Positions 16,660 to 25,570 are shown, counted from the stretch's first letter. The stretch: DNA of 39,607 bases from DASYHS01 sp035998295 (GCF_035998295.1 NZ_DASYHS010000174.1:1-39607), one strand, 5' to 3'. Notes: generated by a model not told the origin, from the sequence alone. Made by a program: numbers and translations.

Positions 16660-17148
16660 TTAGCGGTAAGGAGCGTCCGCCGCAATGTTCGCGGCGAGCT
16701 GGGCTTCCCACCGGTCGCCGTTCTCGAGCAGCTTCTCCTTGTTGTAGAAGAGCTCCTCGCGCGTCTCGGCGGCGAATTCGAAGTTCGGGCCCTCGACGAT
16801 CGCGTCCACCGGGCAGGCCTCCTGGCACAAACCGCAATAGATGCACTTCGTCATGTCGATGTCGTAGCGCGTCGTCCGGCGGCTGCCGTCGTCGCGCGGC
16901 TCGGCCTCGATGGTGATCGCGAGCGCCGGGCACACGGCCTCGCACAGCTTGCACGCGATGCACCGCTCCTCGCCGTTGGGATAGCGCCGCAACGCGTGCT
17001 CGCCGCGGAAACGCGGGCTGAGCGGCCCCTTCTCGTGAGGATAGTTGATCGTGACCTTCGGCCTGAACATGTAGCGGAAGGTCAGGCTCAATCCCGACAG
17101 CAGCTCGGTCAGGAACAGGGACCGGGCCGTACGATCGAGGAACGCCAT
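16660..17148 (-). CDS. nuoI: NADH-quinone oxidoreductase subunit I (two 4Fe-4S clusters)
   Basis: This 162-residue peripheral subunit carries clusters N6a and N6b between NuoG and NuoB. Two ferredoxin motifs are intact: CIACKLCEAVCP and CIYCGLCQEACPVDAI, each with CxxCxxCxxxCP spacing. The N-terminal amphipathic stretch LLSGLSLTFRYMFRPKVTINYPHEKGPLSPRF-type region (quoted here in part: TFRYMFRPKVTINYP) is typical. It lies 48 bases after nuoH. Confidence 0.97.
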   Translation of the reverse strand: MAFLDRTARSLFLTELLSGLSLTFRYMFRPKVTINYPHEKGPLSPRFRGEHALRRYPNGEERCIACKLCEAVCPALAITIEAEPRDDGSRRTTRYDIDMTKCIYCGLCQEACPVDAIVEGPNFEFAAETREELFYNKEKLLENGDRWEAQLAANIAADAPYR

Positions 17149-17196
17149 GGTGATTCTCCTTGGGACGCCGCTGCGCGGCGCCCTCGCCTTCCAGTC

Positions 17197-18207
17197 TTAC
17201 TTCGGCAGCCAGTCGAACGCCACGAGCACGCCGGCGGTCAGCACGACCCACAGCAGCGAGAACGGCAGGAACACCTTCCAGCCCAGGCGCATCAACTGGT
17301 CGTAGCGGTAGCGCGGCACCGTCGCGCGGACCCAGAGGAACAGGAACAGCACCGCCGCGATCTTCAGCGCGAACCAGATCGGCCCCGGAATCCAGGTGAA
17401 CGGCGCGATGTCGAACGGCGGCAGCCAGCCGCCGAGGAACAGCAGCGACGTCATCGCCGACATCAGGATCATGTTGGCGTATTCGCCCAGGAAGAACAGG
17501 GCGAAGGTCATGGACGAATATTCGACGTTGAACCCGCCCGACAGCTCCGACTCGCCCTCCGGCAGGTCGAACGGGGCACGGTTCGTCTCCGCGAGCGCCG
17601 ACACGAAGAAGACCACGAACATCGGCAGCAGCGGGATCACGAACCAGACCGTCCGCTGGGCCAGCACGACGTCGCTGAGGTTGAGCGAGCCGACGCACAG
17701 CAGCACCGTGATGATCACGAGGCCGATCGACACCTCGTAGGAGACCATCTGGGCCGCCGAGCGCAGGCCGCCGAGGAACGCGTATTTCGAGTTCGAGGCC
17801 CAGCCGGCCATGATGATGCCGTAGACCCCGAGCGAGGAGATCGCGAACAGGTACAGGATGCCGACATTGATGTCGGCCAGCACCATCCCGACGTCGAAGG
17901 GGATCACCGCCCAGGCGACCAGGCTCAGAAGGAAGGTGAGCATGGGGGCCGCGACGAAGACGATCCGGTTGGCTCCCGCCGGGACGATCGTCTCTTTGGC
18001 GAACAGCTTCAGCCCGTCCGCGAAGGGCTGCAGCAGTCCGAAGGGGCCGACGACGTTCGGCCCCTGGCGGAGCTGCATCGACGCCAGCACCTTGCGCTCG
18101 GCATAGGTCAGGTAGGCCACCGCGACGAGCAGCGGCACGATGATGGCGACGACCTGAAGGACGATCAGGATCGTCGGCCAGGCATAGCCGGTCCAGAGAT
18201 CAACCAT
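17197..18207 (-). CDS. nuoH: NADH-quinone oxidoreductase subunit H
   Basis: This 336-residue, eight-helix subunit anchors the peripheral arm and forms part of the quinone chamber. Conserved cytoplasmic loops are visible: YAERKVLASMQLRQGPNVVGPFG, LQPFADGLKLFAKE, ETNRAPFDLPEGESEL (quinone-site acidic loop) and the C-terminal RATVPRYRYDQLMRLGWKVFLP. Its ATG overlaps the end of nuoG by 8 bases. Confidence 0.97.
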   Translation of the reverse strand: MVDLWTGYAWPTILIVLQVVAIIVPLLVAVAYLTYAERKVLASMQLRQGPNVVGPFGLLQPFADGLKLFAKETIVPAGANRIVFVAAPMLTFLLSLVAWAVIPFDVGMVLADINVGILYLFAISSLGVYGIIMAGWASNSKYAFLGGLRSAAQMVSYEVSIGLVIITVLLCVGSLNLSDVVLAQRTVWFVIPLLPMFVVFFVSALAETNRAPFDLPEGESELSGGFNVEYSSMTFALFFLGEYANMILMSAMTSLLFLGGWLPPFDIAPFTWIPGPIWFALKIAAVLFLFLWVRATVPRYRYDQLMRLGWKVFLPFSLLWVVLTAGVLVAFDWLPK

Positions 18208-20272
18208 GGGTGCCGGTCTTCTCGTTGGCGGGGAGGATGAACGTCTCCGTGCACTTCGCCATGGTGGCGGAGGCGCGGCTGATCGGGTCCGTCATGTAGT
18301 AGTTCTCGATCGCCCGCCGGAACGGGGCGGCGTCCATCTGCCCGGCCGCTCCGAACGGCGCCCAGGCCGCCGGCACGACGGCGTCGATCTCGGCGAAGAC
18401 CGGGCTCGACGCCGCGAGCCGGCGACGCAGCTGCGCCAGGCTGTCGAAGCCGACCGTGCGGCCGAGCGTCTCCGACAGCGCGCGCACGATCTTCCAGTCC
18501 TCGCGCGCCTCGCCGGGCGGGAACGCCGCCATGCGCGCCATCTGGGCGCGGCCCTCGGTGTTGACGTAGATCGCGTTCTTCTCGGTGTAGGCGGCCCCCG
18601 GCAGGATCACGTCGGCCCTGTGGGCCCCGCGGTCGCCGTGATGGCCCTGGTAGATCACAAAGGCGCTGCCGAGCCGCGTCGTGTCGATCTCGTCGGCGCC
18701 CAGCAGGTAGACGGCTTCGATCTCGCCGGACTCGGCGCCCGCCAGGATGCCTTCGAGGTCGCGGGCGCCCGGTCCCGGGACGAACCCGACCTCCAGCGCG
18801 CCGACGCGGCCGGCGGCCGTGTGGAGGAGGTTGAAGCCGTTCCAGTCCTCGCGGATCATGCCGAAATCCTCGGCGATGCGCCGGGCCTCGGCCTGGACCG
18901 CGGCGCCGTCGGCGCGGCGCAGCGCGCCCATGCCGAGGATCAGCATCGGACGCGCGGCGTTGCGCAGCACGTCGCAAAACGCGTGGCGTCCTTCGGCGAT
19001 CTCGCGCAGCGTCTGCGGGCCGGCCCCCAGATGCGCGACGGGATAGGTCAGGTCGCGCGGCTCGCCGACAAGGCCGACCTTGAGGCCGCCGGTGCCGGCC
19101 GCGAGGTAGCGCTTGCGGATGCGGGCGTTGACGATCGGCGCCTCCCAGCGGGGGTCGGTGCCGACCAGCAGGATCGCGTCCGCCTGCTCGATCCCGGCGA
19201 TCGTCGTGTTGAACAGCCAGCCGGCCCGGGCACTCGTGTCGAATCGCGCGCCGTCCTGCCGGCATTCCAGGTTCGCCGAGCCCAGCGCCCCCATCAGCTC
19301 CTTGAGCGCGAAGACCGATTCGACGTCGCTCAGGTCGCCCGCTATCGCGGCGATCCGCTTGCCCGGCACGCCGTCGAGGCGCGCGGCGATCCGCGCGAAG
19401 GCGTCCGGCCAGGTCGTCGGGCGCAGCTTGCCGTCGACGCGCACATAGGGGCGGTCCAGGCGCTGGCGCCGCAGGCCGTCATAGGCGAAGCGGCTCTTGT
19501 CCGCCAGCCACTCCTCGTTCACGTCCTCGTTGAGGCGCGGCATGCAGCGCATCACTTCGGGGCCGCGGGTGTCGACCCGGATGTTGGAGCCGACCGCGTC
19601 CATCACGTCGACCGTCTCGGTCCTGCGCAGCTCCCACGGCCGCGCGGTGTAGGCGTAGGGCTTGGAGGTCAGCGCGCCGACCGGGCAGACGTCGATGAGG
19701 TTGCCCGACAGCTCCGACGACACGGCGGCCTCGACATAGGTCGTGACCTCCATGTGCTCGCCGCGGTTGACCGCGCCCAGCATCGGCACGCCGGCGATCT
19801 CGTCGCAGAAGCGGATGCAGCGGGTGCAGTGGATGCAGCGGGTCATGATCGTCTTGACCAGCGGACCCATGTACTTGTCCTTGACCGCCCGCTTGTTCTC
19901 GGCGAATCGCGAGCGGTCGAAGCCATAGGCCATCGCCTGGTCCTGCAGATCGCACTCGCCGCCCTGGTCGCAGATCGGGCAGTCGAGCGGATGGTTGATC
20001 AGCAGGAACTCCATCACGCCCTTGCGGGCCTTGTGCACCAACTCGGTGTCGGTGCGGATCACCATGCCGTCGCCGCAGGGCATCGCGCACGAGGCCACCG
20101 GCTTCGGCGCCTTCTCCATCTCGACCAGGCACATGCGGCAGTTGGCCGGGACCGACAGCCGCTCGTGATAGCAGAAGCGCGGGATCTCGATGCCGAGCTG
20201 CTCGCAGGCCTGGAGCACCGACGTGCCCGGCGCGACTTCGATCTCGATCCCGTCGATGGTCAGTTTGGGCAT
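18200..20272 (-). CDS. nuoG: NADH-quinone oxidoreductase subunit G
   Basis: This is the 690-residue, multi-cluster subunit of the complex I electron input module. An N-terminal 2Fe-2S ferredoxin domain holds CYHERLSVPANCRMC, with a last cysteine in ASCAMPCGDG. The His-ligated 4Fe-4S motif is HPLDCPICDQGGECDLQD, and a further 4Fe-4S pair follows in RCIHCTRCIRFCDE plus VCPVGALTSKPY. The C-terminal molybdopterin-oxidoreductase-like domain is catalytically inert and of the short alphaproteobacterial and mitochondrial type. The frame is open upstream, but MPKLTIDGIEIEV is the conserved start, so ATG 20272 is used. Confidence 0.96.
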   Translation of the reverse strand: MPKLTIDGIEIEVAPGTSVLQACEQLGIEIPRFCYHERLSVPANCRMCLVEMEKAPKPVASCAMPCGDGMVIRTDTELVHKARKGVMEFLLINHPLDCPICDQGGECDLQDQAMAYGFDRSRFAENKRAVKDKYMGPLVKTIMTRCIHCTRCIRFCDEIAGVPMLGAVNRGEHMEVTTYVEAAVSSELSGNLIDVCPVGALTSKPYAYTARPWELRRTETVDVMDAVGSNIRVDTRGPEVMRCMPRLNEDVNEEWLADKSRFAYDGLRRQRLDRPYVRVDGKLRPTTWPDAFARIAARLDGVPGKRIAAIAGDLSDVESVFALKELMGALGSANLECRQDGARFDTSARAGWLFNTTIAGIEQADAILLVGTDPRWEAPIVNARIRKRYLAAGTGGLKVGLVGEPRDLTYPVAHLGAGPQTLREIAEGRHAFCDVLRNAARPMLILGMGALRRADGAAVQAEARRIAEDFGMIREDWNGFNLLHTAAGRVGALEVGFVPGPGARDLEGILAGAESGEIEAVYLLGADEIDTTRLGSAFVIYQGHHGDRGAHRADVILPGAAYTEKNAIYVNTEGRAQMARMAAFPPGEAREDWKIVRALSETLGRTVGFDSLAQLRRRLAASSPVFAEIDAVVPAAWAPFGAAGQMDAAPFRRAIENYYMTDPISRASATMAKCTETFILPANEKTGTHG

Positions 20273-20315
20273 TTGACTTCTCTTGTCTCGTTCCGACGCC
20301 GGCTCGGTCTCGGCG

Positions 20316-21602
20316 TCACTCCGCCGCGGCTTTCGCGGCAGCCCGGTATTCCAGAATCCGCCGCTCCATCTCGGGCCTGAAATGACGGACCAGGCCCTGG
20401 ACCGGCCACGCGGCGGCATCGCCCAGCGCGCAGATCGTGTGCCCTTCGATCTCCTTGGTCACTTCGAACAGCATGTCGATCTCGTCGACGCGCGCCTTGC
20501 CCTTGACCATCCGCTCCATGACGCGCCACAGCCAGCCCGTGCCTTCCCGGCACGGCGTGCACTGCCCGCAGCTCTCGTGCATGTAGAACTTGGACAGGCG
20601 CGCGATCGCACGGACGATGTCGGTCGACTTGTCCATCACGATGACCGCGGCCGTCCCCAGGCCCGACCTCACCTCGCGCAGGCTGTCGAAGTCCATCAGG
20701 ACCGTGTCGCAGATCTCCTTCGGCAGCACCGGGACCGAGGAGCCGCCGGGGATGATGGCGAGCAGGTTGTCCCAGCCGCCGCGCACCCCGCCCGCGTGAC
20801 GCTCGATCAGCTCGCGCAGCGGGATGCCCATCTCCTCTTCGACGTTGCAGGGCTGGTTCACGTGGCCGGAGATGCAGAACACCTTGGTGCCGGTGTTCTT
20901 GGGCCGGCCGAGCCCGCCGAACCAGGACGCGCCGCGGCGCAGGATCGTCGGCACGACCGCGATGCTCTCGACGTTGTTCACCGTCGTCGGGCAGGAATAG
21001 AGGCCGGCCTGGGCCGGGAACGGCGGCTTGTTGCGCGGCTGGCCCTTCTTGCCTTCCAGGCTCTCGATCAGCGCCGTCTCCTCGCCGCAGATATAGGCGC
21101 CGGCGCCGCGGTGGAGATAGAGGTCGAAGTCCCAGCCCGAACCGCAGGCGTCGCGCCCGATCAGCCCGGCCTCGTAGGCCTCGTCGATCGCGCGCTGGAG
21201 GTTCGACGCCTCGTTGTAGAACTCGCCCCGGATGTAGATGTAGCAGGCATGCGCCCCGATCGCGAAGCTGCCGAGCAGGCAGCCCTCGATCAGCTTGTGC
21301 GGATCGTAGCGCATCATGTCCCGGTCCTTGCAGGTGCCGGGCTCGCCCTCGTCGGCGTTGACGACGAGGTAGTGCGGCCGGTTGCTCTGCTTGGGCATGA
21401 AGGACCACTTCAGCCCGGTCGAGAAGCCGGCGCCGCCACGGCCGCGCAGACCGGACTCCTTGACCTCGTTGATGATCCACTCGCGGCCCTTCAGGAGCAG
21501 GTCCTTGGTCCCGTCCCAGTCGCCGCGCTTCCTAGCCGCCTTGAGGCCGAAGCTCTCGAAGCCGTACAGGTTGGTGAATATGCGGTCTTCGTCCCGGAGC
21601 AT
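20316..21602 (-). CDS. nuoF: NADH-quinone oxidoreductase subunit F (NADH and FMN binding)
   Basis: This 428-residue subunit oxidises NADH and passes electrons from FMN to cluster N3. The glycine-rich nucleotide site is GLRGRGGAGFSTGLKW, followed by LVVNADEGEPGTCKDRD; the acidic GAGAYICGEETALIESLEG region contacts NADH and FMN. The 4Fe-4S motif is ESCGQCTPCREGTGW, with a fourth cysteine in EGHTICALGDAAAWP. ATG 21602 fits the usual N terminus LRDEDRIFTNLYG. It follows nuoE by 8 bases. Confidence 0.97.
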   Translation of the reverse strand: MLRDEDRIFTNLYGFESFGLKAARKRGDWDGTKDLLLKGREWIINEVKESGLRGRGGAGFSTGLKWSFMPKQSNRPHYLVVNADEGEPGTCKDRDMMRYDPHKLIEGCLLGSFAIGAHACYIYIRGEFYNEASNLQRAIDEAYEAGLIGRDACGSGWDFDLYLHRGAGAYICGEETALIESLEGKKGQPRNKPPFPAQAGLYSCPTTVNNVESIAVVPTILRRGASWFGGLGRPKNTGTKVFCISGHVNQPCNVEEEMGIPLRELIERHAGGVRGGWDNLLAIIPGGSSVPVLPKEICDTVLMDFDSLREVRSGLGTAAVIVMDKSTDIVRAIARLSKFYMHESCGQCTPCREGTGWLWRVMERMVKGKARVDEIDMLFEVTKEIEGHTICALGDAAAWPVQGLVRHFRPEMERRILEYRAAAKAAAE

Positions 21603-21610
21603 GACAGTCC

Positions 21611-22261
21611 TCAATCGTCGCCCTGCGCCGGAGCGATGCCGGCACGGGCCGCCTGTTCCTTCAGCGTCGTCGGGCCGCCCGCCGGGCACGAGCCCCGGCG
21701 CCCCGTGACCGAGCCGCCTTCCGGCCGTTCCCCGCGCGCGAGCGCGTCCAGCAGGCGCTCCGTGCTCGCGGCGTCGAGGTCCTCGTAGTAGTCGTCGTTG
21801 ACCTGGACCATGGGCGCGTTGACGCAGGCGCCGAGGCACTCGACCTCGAGCAGCGTGAACTGGCCGTCGTCGGTCGTCTCGCCCATGGAGATGCCGAGCT
21901 TGCGCTCGCACGCGGCCACGATATCGTCGGAGCCGCGCAGCCAGCAGGGCGTCGTCGTGCAGACCTGCACGAAGTGACGGCCGACCGGGCTGCGGTTGTA
22001 CATCGTGTAGAAGGTCGCGACCTCGTAGACGCGGATGCGCGGCATCTCCAGCAGGTCGGCGACGTAGTCCATCGCCGCGCGCGGCAGCCAGTTGCCGTTC
22101 TGGCGCTGCGCTACGTCGAGCAGCGGCATCACGGCGCTCGCCTGCTTGCCGGCCGGGTACTTCGCGATGATCCGCTTCGCGAGTTCCAGGTTCTCGGGCG
22201 TGAACTCGAAGCTGTCGGGCTCCTGCCGGCCGCCGCCGGCCGCCGTCGGGTCGGCGCTCAT
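21611..22261 (-). CDS. nuoE: NADH-quinone oxidoreductase subunit E (2Fe-2S)
   Basis: This 216-residue thioredoxin-like subunit binds cluster N1a. The four ligands are spread over CTTTPCWLRGSDD (two cysteines five apart) and EVECLGACVNAPM. The N-terminal helical part contains the family motif RIRVYEVATFYTMYNRSPVG. Residues after about 180 form a low-complexity extension (TGRRGSCPAGGPTTL) common in alphaproteobacterial NuoE. ATG 22261 overlaps the nuoD stop (ATGA). Confidence 0.96.
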   Translation of the reverse strand: MSADPTAAGGGRQEPDSFEFTPENLELAKRIIAKYPAGKQASAVMPLLDVAQRQNGNWLPRAAMDYVADLLEMPRIRVYEVATFYTMYNRSPVGRHFVQVCTTTPCWLRGSDDIVAACERKLGISMGETTDDGQFTLLEVECLGACVNAPMVQVNDDYYEDLDAASTERLLDALARGERPEGGSVTGRRGSCPAGGPTTLKEQAARAGIAPAQGDD

Positions 22262-23445
22262 CGGTCGATCTCTCCGAAAACGATGTCGAGGGAGCCGATG
22301 ATCGCGACGGTGTCGGCGAGCATGTGCCCCTTGGACATGAAGTCCATGGCCTGAAGATGGGCGAAGCCCGGCGAGCGGATCTTGCACTTGTACGGGCGGT
22401 TCGTGCCGTCGGCGACCAGGAACACGCCGAACTCGCCCTTCGGCGCCTCGATGGCCGTGTAGGTCTCGCCGGCCGGGACGTGGAAGCCCTCGGTGTAGAG
22501 CTTGAAGTGGTGGATCAGCGCTTCCATCGAGCGCTTCATGTCGCCGCGCCGCGGCGGCGTCACCTTGTGGTCCTGCACCTGCACCGGGCCGTCCGGCATC
22601 CTCTCCAGGCACTGGCGGATGATCTTGTTGCTCTCGCGCATCTCCTCGACCCGGACGAGATAGCGCGCGTAGCAGTCGCCGGTCAGCCCGACCGGAATGT
22701 CGAAGTCCATCTCGGCGTAGACGTCGTAGGGCTGCGCCTTGCGCAGGTCCCACGGCACGCCCGAGGCGCGCAGGCACGGGCCGGTGAAGCCCCAGTCGAG
22801 CGCGTCCTTCTCGCTGACGATGCCGATGTCGACGGTGCGCTGCTTGAAGATCCGGTTCTCGGTCAGCAGGTTCTCGATGTCCGACATGAACTTCGGGAAC
22901 TGCTCGCTGTACTCCCAGATGTCGTCGGCCAGGCCGGCCGGCATGTCCTGGTGGACGCCGCCCGGGCGGAAGTAGTTGGCGTGCAGCCGCGCGCCCGACA
23001 CCCGCTCGTAGAACTCCATCAGCTTCTCGCGCTCCTCGAAGCCCCAGAGCGACGGCGTGATGGCGCCGACGTCGAGCGCGAAGGTCGTGAGGTTCAGCAG
23101 GTGGTTCAGGATGCGCGTGATCTCGCTGAACATGACGCGGATGTACTGGGCGCGCGGCGGCGGCCGGATGCCCAGCAGCTTCTCGATGCCGAGCACGAAG
23201 GCGTGCTCCATGCACATCGGCGACACGTAGTCCAGCCGGTCGAAATAAGGCAGCGCCTGGAGGTAGGTCTTGTACTCGATCAGCTTCTCGGTGCCGCGGT
23301 GCAGCAGCCCGATATGCGGGTCGGCCCGCTCGACCACCTCGCCGTCCATCTCGAGCACCAGGCGCAGGACGCCGTGCGCGGCCGGATGCTGCGGCCCGAA
23401 ATTGATCGTGAACGGCTTGATCTTGGCTTCGTTGCTGCTCTGCAT
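22258..23445 (-). CDS. nuoD: NADH-quinone oxidoreductase subunit D (49 kDa)
   Basis: This 395-residue subunit, related to NiFe-hydrogenase large subunits, lines the quinone-reduction site. Conserved features are NFGPQHPAAHGVLRLVLEMDGE (beta-hairpin with the quinone-site histidine), PHIGLLHRGTEKL, PYFDRLDYVSPMCMEHA, SEITRILNHLL and the C-terminal GSLDIVFGEIDR. The start ATG shares one base with the nuoC stop (TGATG), so NuoC and NuoD are separate proteins here, not fused. Confidence 0.97.
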   Translation of the reverse strand: MQSSNEAKIKPFTINFGPQHPAAHGVLRLVLEMDGEVVERADPHIGLLHRGTEKLIEYKTYLQALPYFDRLDYVSPMCMEHAFVLGIEKLLGIRPPPRAQYIRVMFSEITRILNHLLNLTTFALDVGAITPSLWGFEEREKLMEFYERVSGARLHANYFRPGGVHQDMPAGLADDIWEYSEQFPKFMSDIENLLTENRIFKQRTVDIGIVSEKDALDWGFTGPCLRASGVPWDLRKAQPYDVYAEMDFDIPVGLTGDCYARYLVRVEEMRESNKIIRQCLERMPDGPVQVQDHKVTPPRRGDMKRSMEALIHHFKLYTEGFHVPAGETYTAIEAPKGEFGVFLVADGTNRPYKCKIRSPGFAHLQAMDFMSKGHMLADTVAIIGSLDIVFGEIDR

Positions 23446-24086
23446 CAGCTCTTGCTCCCGGGCTGCGGCGCGCCGGTCGGGGCCGTCGCCTTCTCGTCGC
23501 CGGGCAGCATGACGTTGGTCATGCCTTCCCAGGGCGACAGGAAGTCGAAGGACCGGAAATCCTGGGTCAGCCTCACCGGCTGGTAGACGACGCGCTTCTG
23601 CTCGTCGTCGTAGCGCATCTCGACATAGCCGGTGAGCGGGAAGTCCTTGCGCAGCGGGTGCCCCTCGAACCCGTAGTCGGTCAGCAGCCTGCGCAGGTCC
23701 GGATGGTCGGAGAAGAAGACGCCGTAGAGGTCCCAGGTCTCCCGCTCGAACCAGTTGGCGGTGTTGTACACGACCGCAACGCTCGGCACCGGGGTATCCT
23801 CGTCGGTCGTCAGCTTCACCCGGACGCGCTGGTTGTGCTTGAGGCTGAGGAGATTGTAGACGACCTCGAAGCGCTCCTCGCGGCCGGGATGGTCGACGGC
23901 CGTGATGTCCATCAGCTGCTTGAACTGGCAGCTCGCGTCGTCGCGCAGGAAGGTCAGCACGCGCACGATCGCGGGCCGGCCGACCGTGATCACCAGCTCG
24001 CCCAGGGTCACCTCGGCCGAAAGGACGGCGTCCGCGAGGTGCACCCTCATATGGTCGCTCAGTTCCCGGAGCGCTTCGTCGGTCAT
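23445..24086 (-). CDS. nuoC: NADH-quinone oxidoreductase subunit C (30 kDa)
   Basis: This 213-residue peripheral-arm subunit has the family pattern FKQLMDITAVDHPGREERFEVVYNLLS, then PSVAVVYNTANWFERETWDLYGVFFSDHPDLRRLLTDYGFEGHPLRKDFPLTGYVE-type sequence (key part: WFERETWDLYGV and GHPLRKDFPLTG). It has no metal centre and helps hold NuoD and NuoI. It starts 17 bases after the nuoB stop. Confidence 0.97.
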   Translation of the reverse strand: MTDEALRELSDHMRVHLADAVLSAEVTLGELVITVGRPAIVRVLTFLRDDASCQFKQLMDITAVDHPGREERFEVVYNLLSLKHNQRVRVKLTTDEDTPVPSVAVVYNTANWFERETWDLYGVFFSDHPDLRRLLTDYGFEGHPLRKDFPLTGYVEMRYDDEQKRVVYQPVRLTQDFRSFDFLSPWEGMTNVMLPGDEKATAPTGAPQPGSKS

Positions 24087-24103
24087 GGTTCGGTCTCGAT
24101 CCC

Positions 24104-24673
24104 TCAGCGCGAAATGCGGTTGCCCCGCTTGATCTTCTTCTGGAGCTGCAGCACGCCGTAGACCAGCGCTTCGGCGGTGGGCGGGCAGCCCGGGACATAG
24201 ATGTCGACGGGGACGATCCGGTCGCAGCCGCGGACCACCGAGTAGCTGTAGTGGTAGTAGCCGCCGCCGTTGGCGCAGGACCCCATCGAGATCACCCAGC
24301 GCGGCTCCGCCATCTGGTCGTAGACCTTGCGCAGCGCCGGCGCCATCTTGTTGCACAGCGTGCCGGCGACGATCATCACGTCGGACTGGCGCGGGCTCGG
24401 CCGCGGGATCACGCCGAAGCGGTCGAGGTCGTAGCGGCTCATATAGGCGTGGATCATCTCGACCGCGCAGCAGGCGAGGCCGAACGTCATGGGCCACAGC
24501 GAGCCCGTGCGCGCCCAGTCGAGCAGCGCGTCGAACTTCGCCACGATGAAGCCCTTGTCCTGCAGCTCGTCGGTCACCGAGCGCAGATAGACGTCCTGCG
24601 CCGGTCCCGGCTGGATCGGGGCGGCGCCGTGGGCGTTCGCCAGCGAAGACGTCTGGCCCTGGGTCATTCCCAT
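24104..24673 (-). CDS. nuoB: NADH-quinone oxidoreductase subunit B (cluster N2)
   Basis: This subunit holds the terminal 4Fe-4S cluster N2, which reduces quinone. Adjacent cysteines appear in FGLACCAVEMIHA, with the others in GSCANGGGYYHYSY and VYVPGCPPTAEAL-type sequence (here DIYVPGCPP). Three in-frame ATGs exist (24694, 24673, 24667). The middle one has AAGGAG seven bases upstream and is chosen, giving 189 residues; the last forms an ATGA overlap with the nuoA stop and is also possible. Confidence 0.95.
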   Translation of the reverse strand: MGMTQGQTSSLANAHGAAPIQPGPAQDVYLRSVTDELQDKGFIVAKFDALLDWARTGSLWPMTFGLACCAVEMIHAYMSRYDLDRFGVIPRPSPRQSDVMIVAGTLCNKMAPALRKVYDQMAEPRWVISMGSCANGGGYYHYSYSVVRGCDRIVPVDIYVPGCPPTAEALVYGVLQLQKKIKRGNRISR

Positions 24674-25032
24674 TCCAGCGCTCCTTTCTTCCATTCGTAG
24701 ATGAAGCCGATGGTCAAAATTCCGAGGAAGACCATCATCGACCAGAATCCGAACATCCCGATGTCACCCAATGAGATGGCCCACGGGAACAAAAAAGCAA
24801 CCTCGAGATCGAAGATGATGAACAGGATCGACACCAGGTAGAACCGCACGTCGAACTTCCGGCGGGCGTCGTCGAACGCCTCGAAGCCGCATTCGTAGGC
24901 GGATACCTTCTCGCTGTCCGGATTCTGGCGGGCGACCACATAGGACGCGCCGACCATCACCCCGGCGATCGCGATCGCGATGCCCAGGAAGATCAGGATG
25001 GGCAGGTAGTCGACAACCAGCGAATTGGCCAT
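24664..25032 (-). CDS. nuoA: NADH-quinone oxidoreductase subunit A
   Basis: This 122-residue, three-helix membrane subunit is the first gene of the operon. The loop KVSAYECGFEAFDDARRKFDVRFYLVSILFIIFDLEVAFLFPW-type region is diagnostic (key parts: YECGFEAFDDAR with the conserved cysteine near the quinone site, and FIIFDLEVAFLFPW). The ATG has GAGGA five bases upstream. Confidence 0.97.
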   Translation of the reverse strand: MANSLVVDYLPILIFLGIAIAIAGVMVGASYVVARQNPDSEKVSAYECGFEAFDDARRKFDVRFYLVSILFIIFDLEVAFLFPWAISLGDIGMFGFWSMMVFLGILTIGFIYEWKKGALEWE

Positions 25033-25263
25033 CAGTATCCTCGCTTCGGGCTGCTTCGTCGTAGCGGGCCGAACCTTGCGATCCGACTCGGGAGGGCCGT
25101 CACGGCAGCTTCATGGATGGCGCCCGGCGTCGCCGGGCCGGGCAGAATATAGGCCGATTGGGTGTGCAAGGAAAGCTAAATACAGGGTTGTTCCGCGACT
25201 GCGAAACGCTGTCGCGGACCCGGCAAAGCCTTGACCCAGCACGATATTTTTGGAAGGAGAGAG
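25033..25263 (-). promoter_or_regulatory. Spacer upstream of nuoA with hairpin and weak promoter elements
   Basis: This gene-free stretch between tRNA-Asp and nuoA should contain the nuo promoter. On the minus strand a TATATT box (25151-25146) could be a -10 element, but no good -35 lies 16-18 bases before it. A strong inverted repeat CCGCGAC/GTCGCGG (25193-25199 and 25211-25217), with an inner GCG/CGC, lies between the tRNA and this box. It could end tRNA transcripts, though no U-tract follows. Confidence 0.35.
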
Positions 25264-25340
<77 letters not shown>

Positions 25341-25367
25341 GCATTCGCCGCTTGCGGCGTGGGGCGG

Positions 25368-25397
25368 TTAGTACGACACCGGCCCCGATCGTGTCAA
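25368..25397 (-). promoter_or_regulatory. Predicted promoter for tRNA-Asp
   Basis: On the minus strand a perfect TTGACA (25397-25392) is followed after 18 bases by TACTAA (25373-25368). The tRNA starts 27 bases downstream of the -10 box. The -35 is strong and the -10 is weak. Confidence 0.45.
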
Positions 25398-25400
25398 TCC

Positions 25401-25460
25401 TGGATTTTCGGGCCCCGGGTTTTCTGGCCCTGGATTTTCGGCCCCGGGTTTTCAGGACCC
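25401..25460 (+). repeat. Two-copy direct repeat of about 30 bp
   Basis: Two adjacent 30-base units (25401-25430 and 25431-25460) share TGGATTTTCG, then GGCCCCGGGT or GCCCCGGGT, then TTTC and a CCC end, with one deletion, one insertion and one substitution. They fill most of the spacer between tRNA-Asp and tRNA-Val. Confidence 0.8.
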
Positions 25461-25495
25461 CGGAACTCGGAGCAGGTCCCGCTCCGCCGCCGCGA

Positions 25496-25570
25496 TGGTG
25501 GGCGATGAGGGATTCGAACCCCCGGCCCTCTCGGTGTAAACGAGATGCTCTACCGCTGAGCTAATCGCCC
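25496..25570 (-). tRNA. tRNA-Val (anticodon TAC)
   Basis: The minus strand folds as a 75-base tRNA with acceptor stem GGGCGAT/ATCGCCC, a short D loop, and the anticodon stem TCTCG/CGAGA around loop TTTACAC (anticodon TAC). The T arm carries GGTTCGAATCC, the discriminator is A and CCA is encoded. A weak upstream TCGACA-17-TAGGTT pair could be its promoter and touches the neighbouring 14-bp repeats. Confidence 0.96.
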
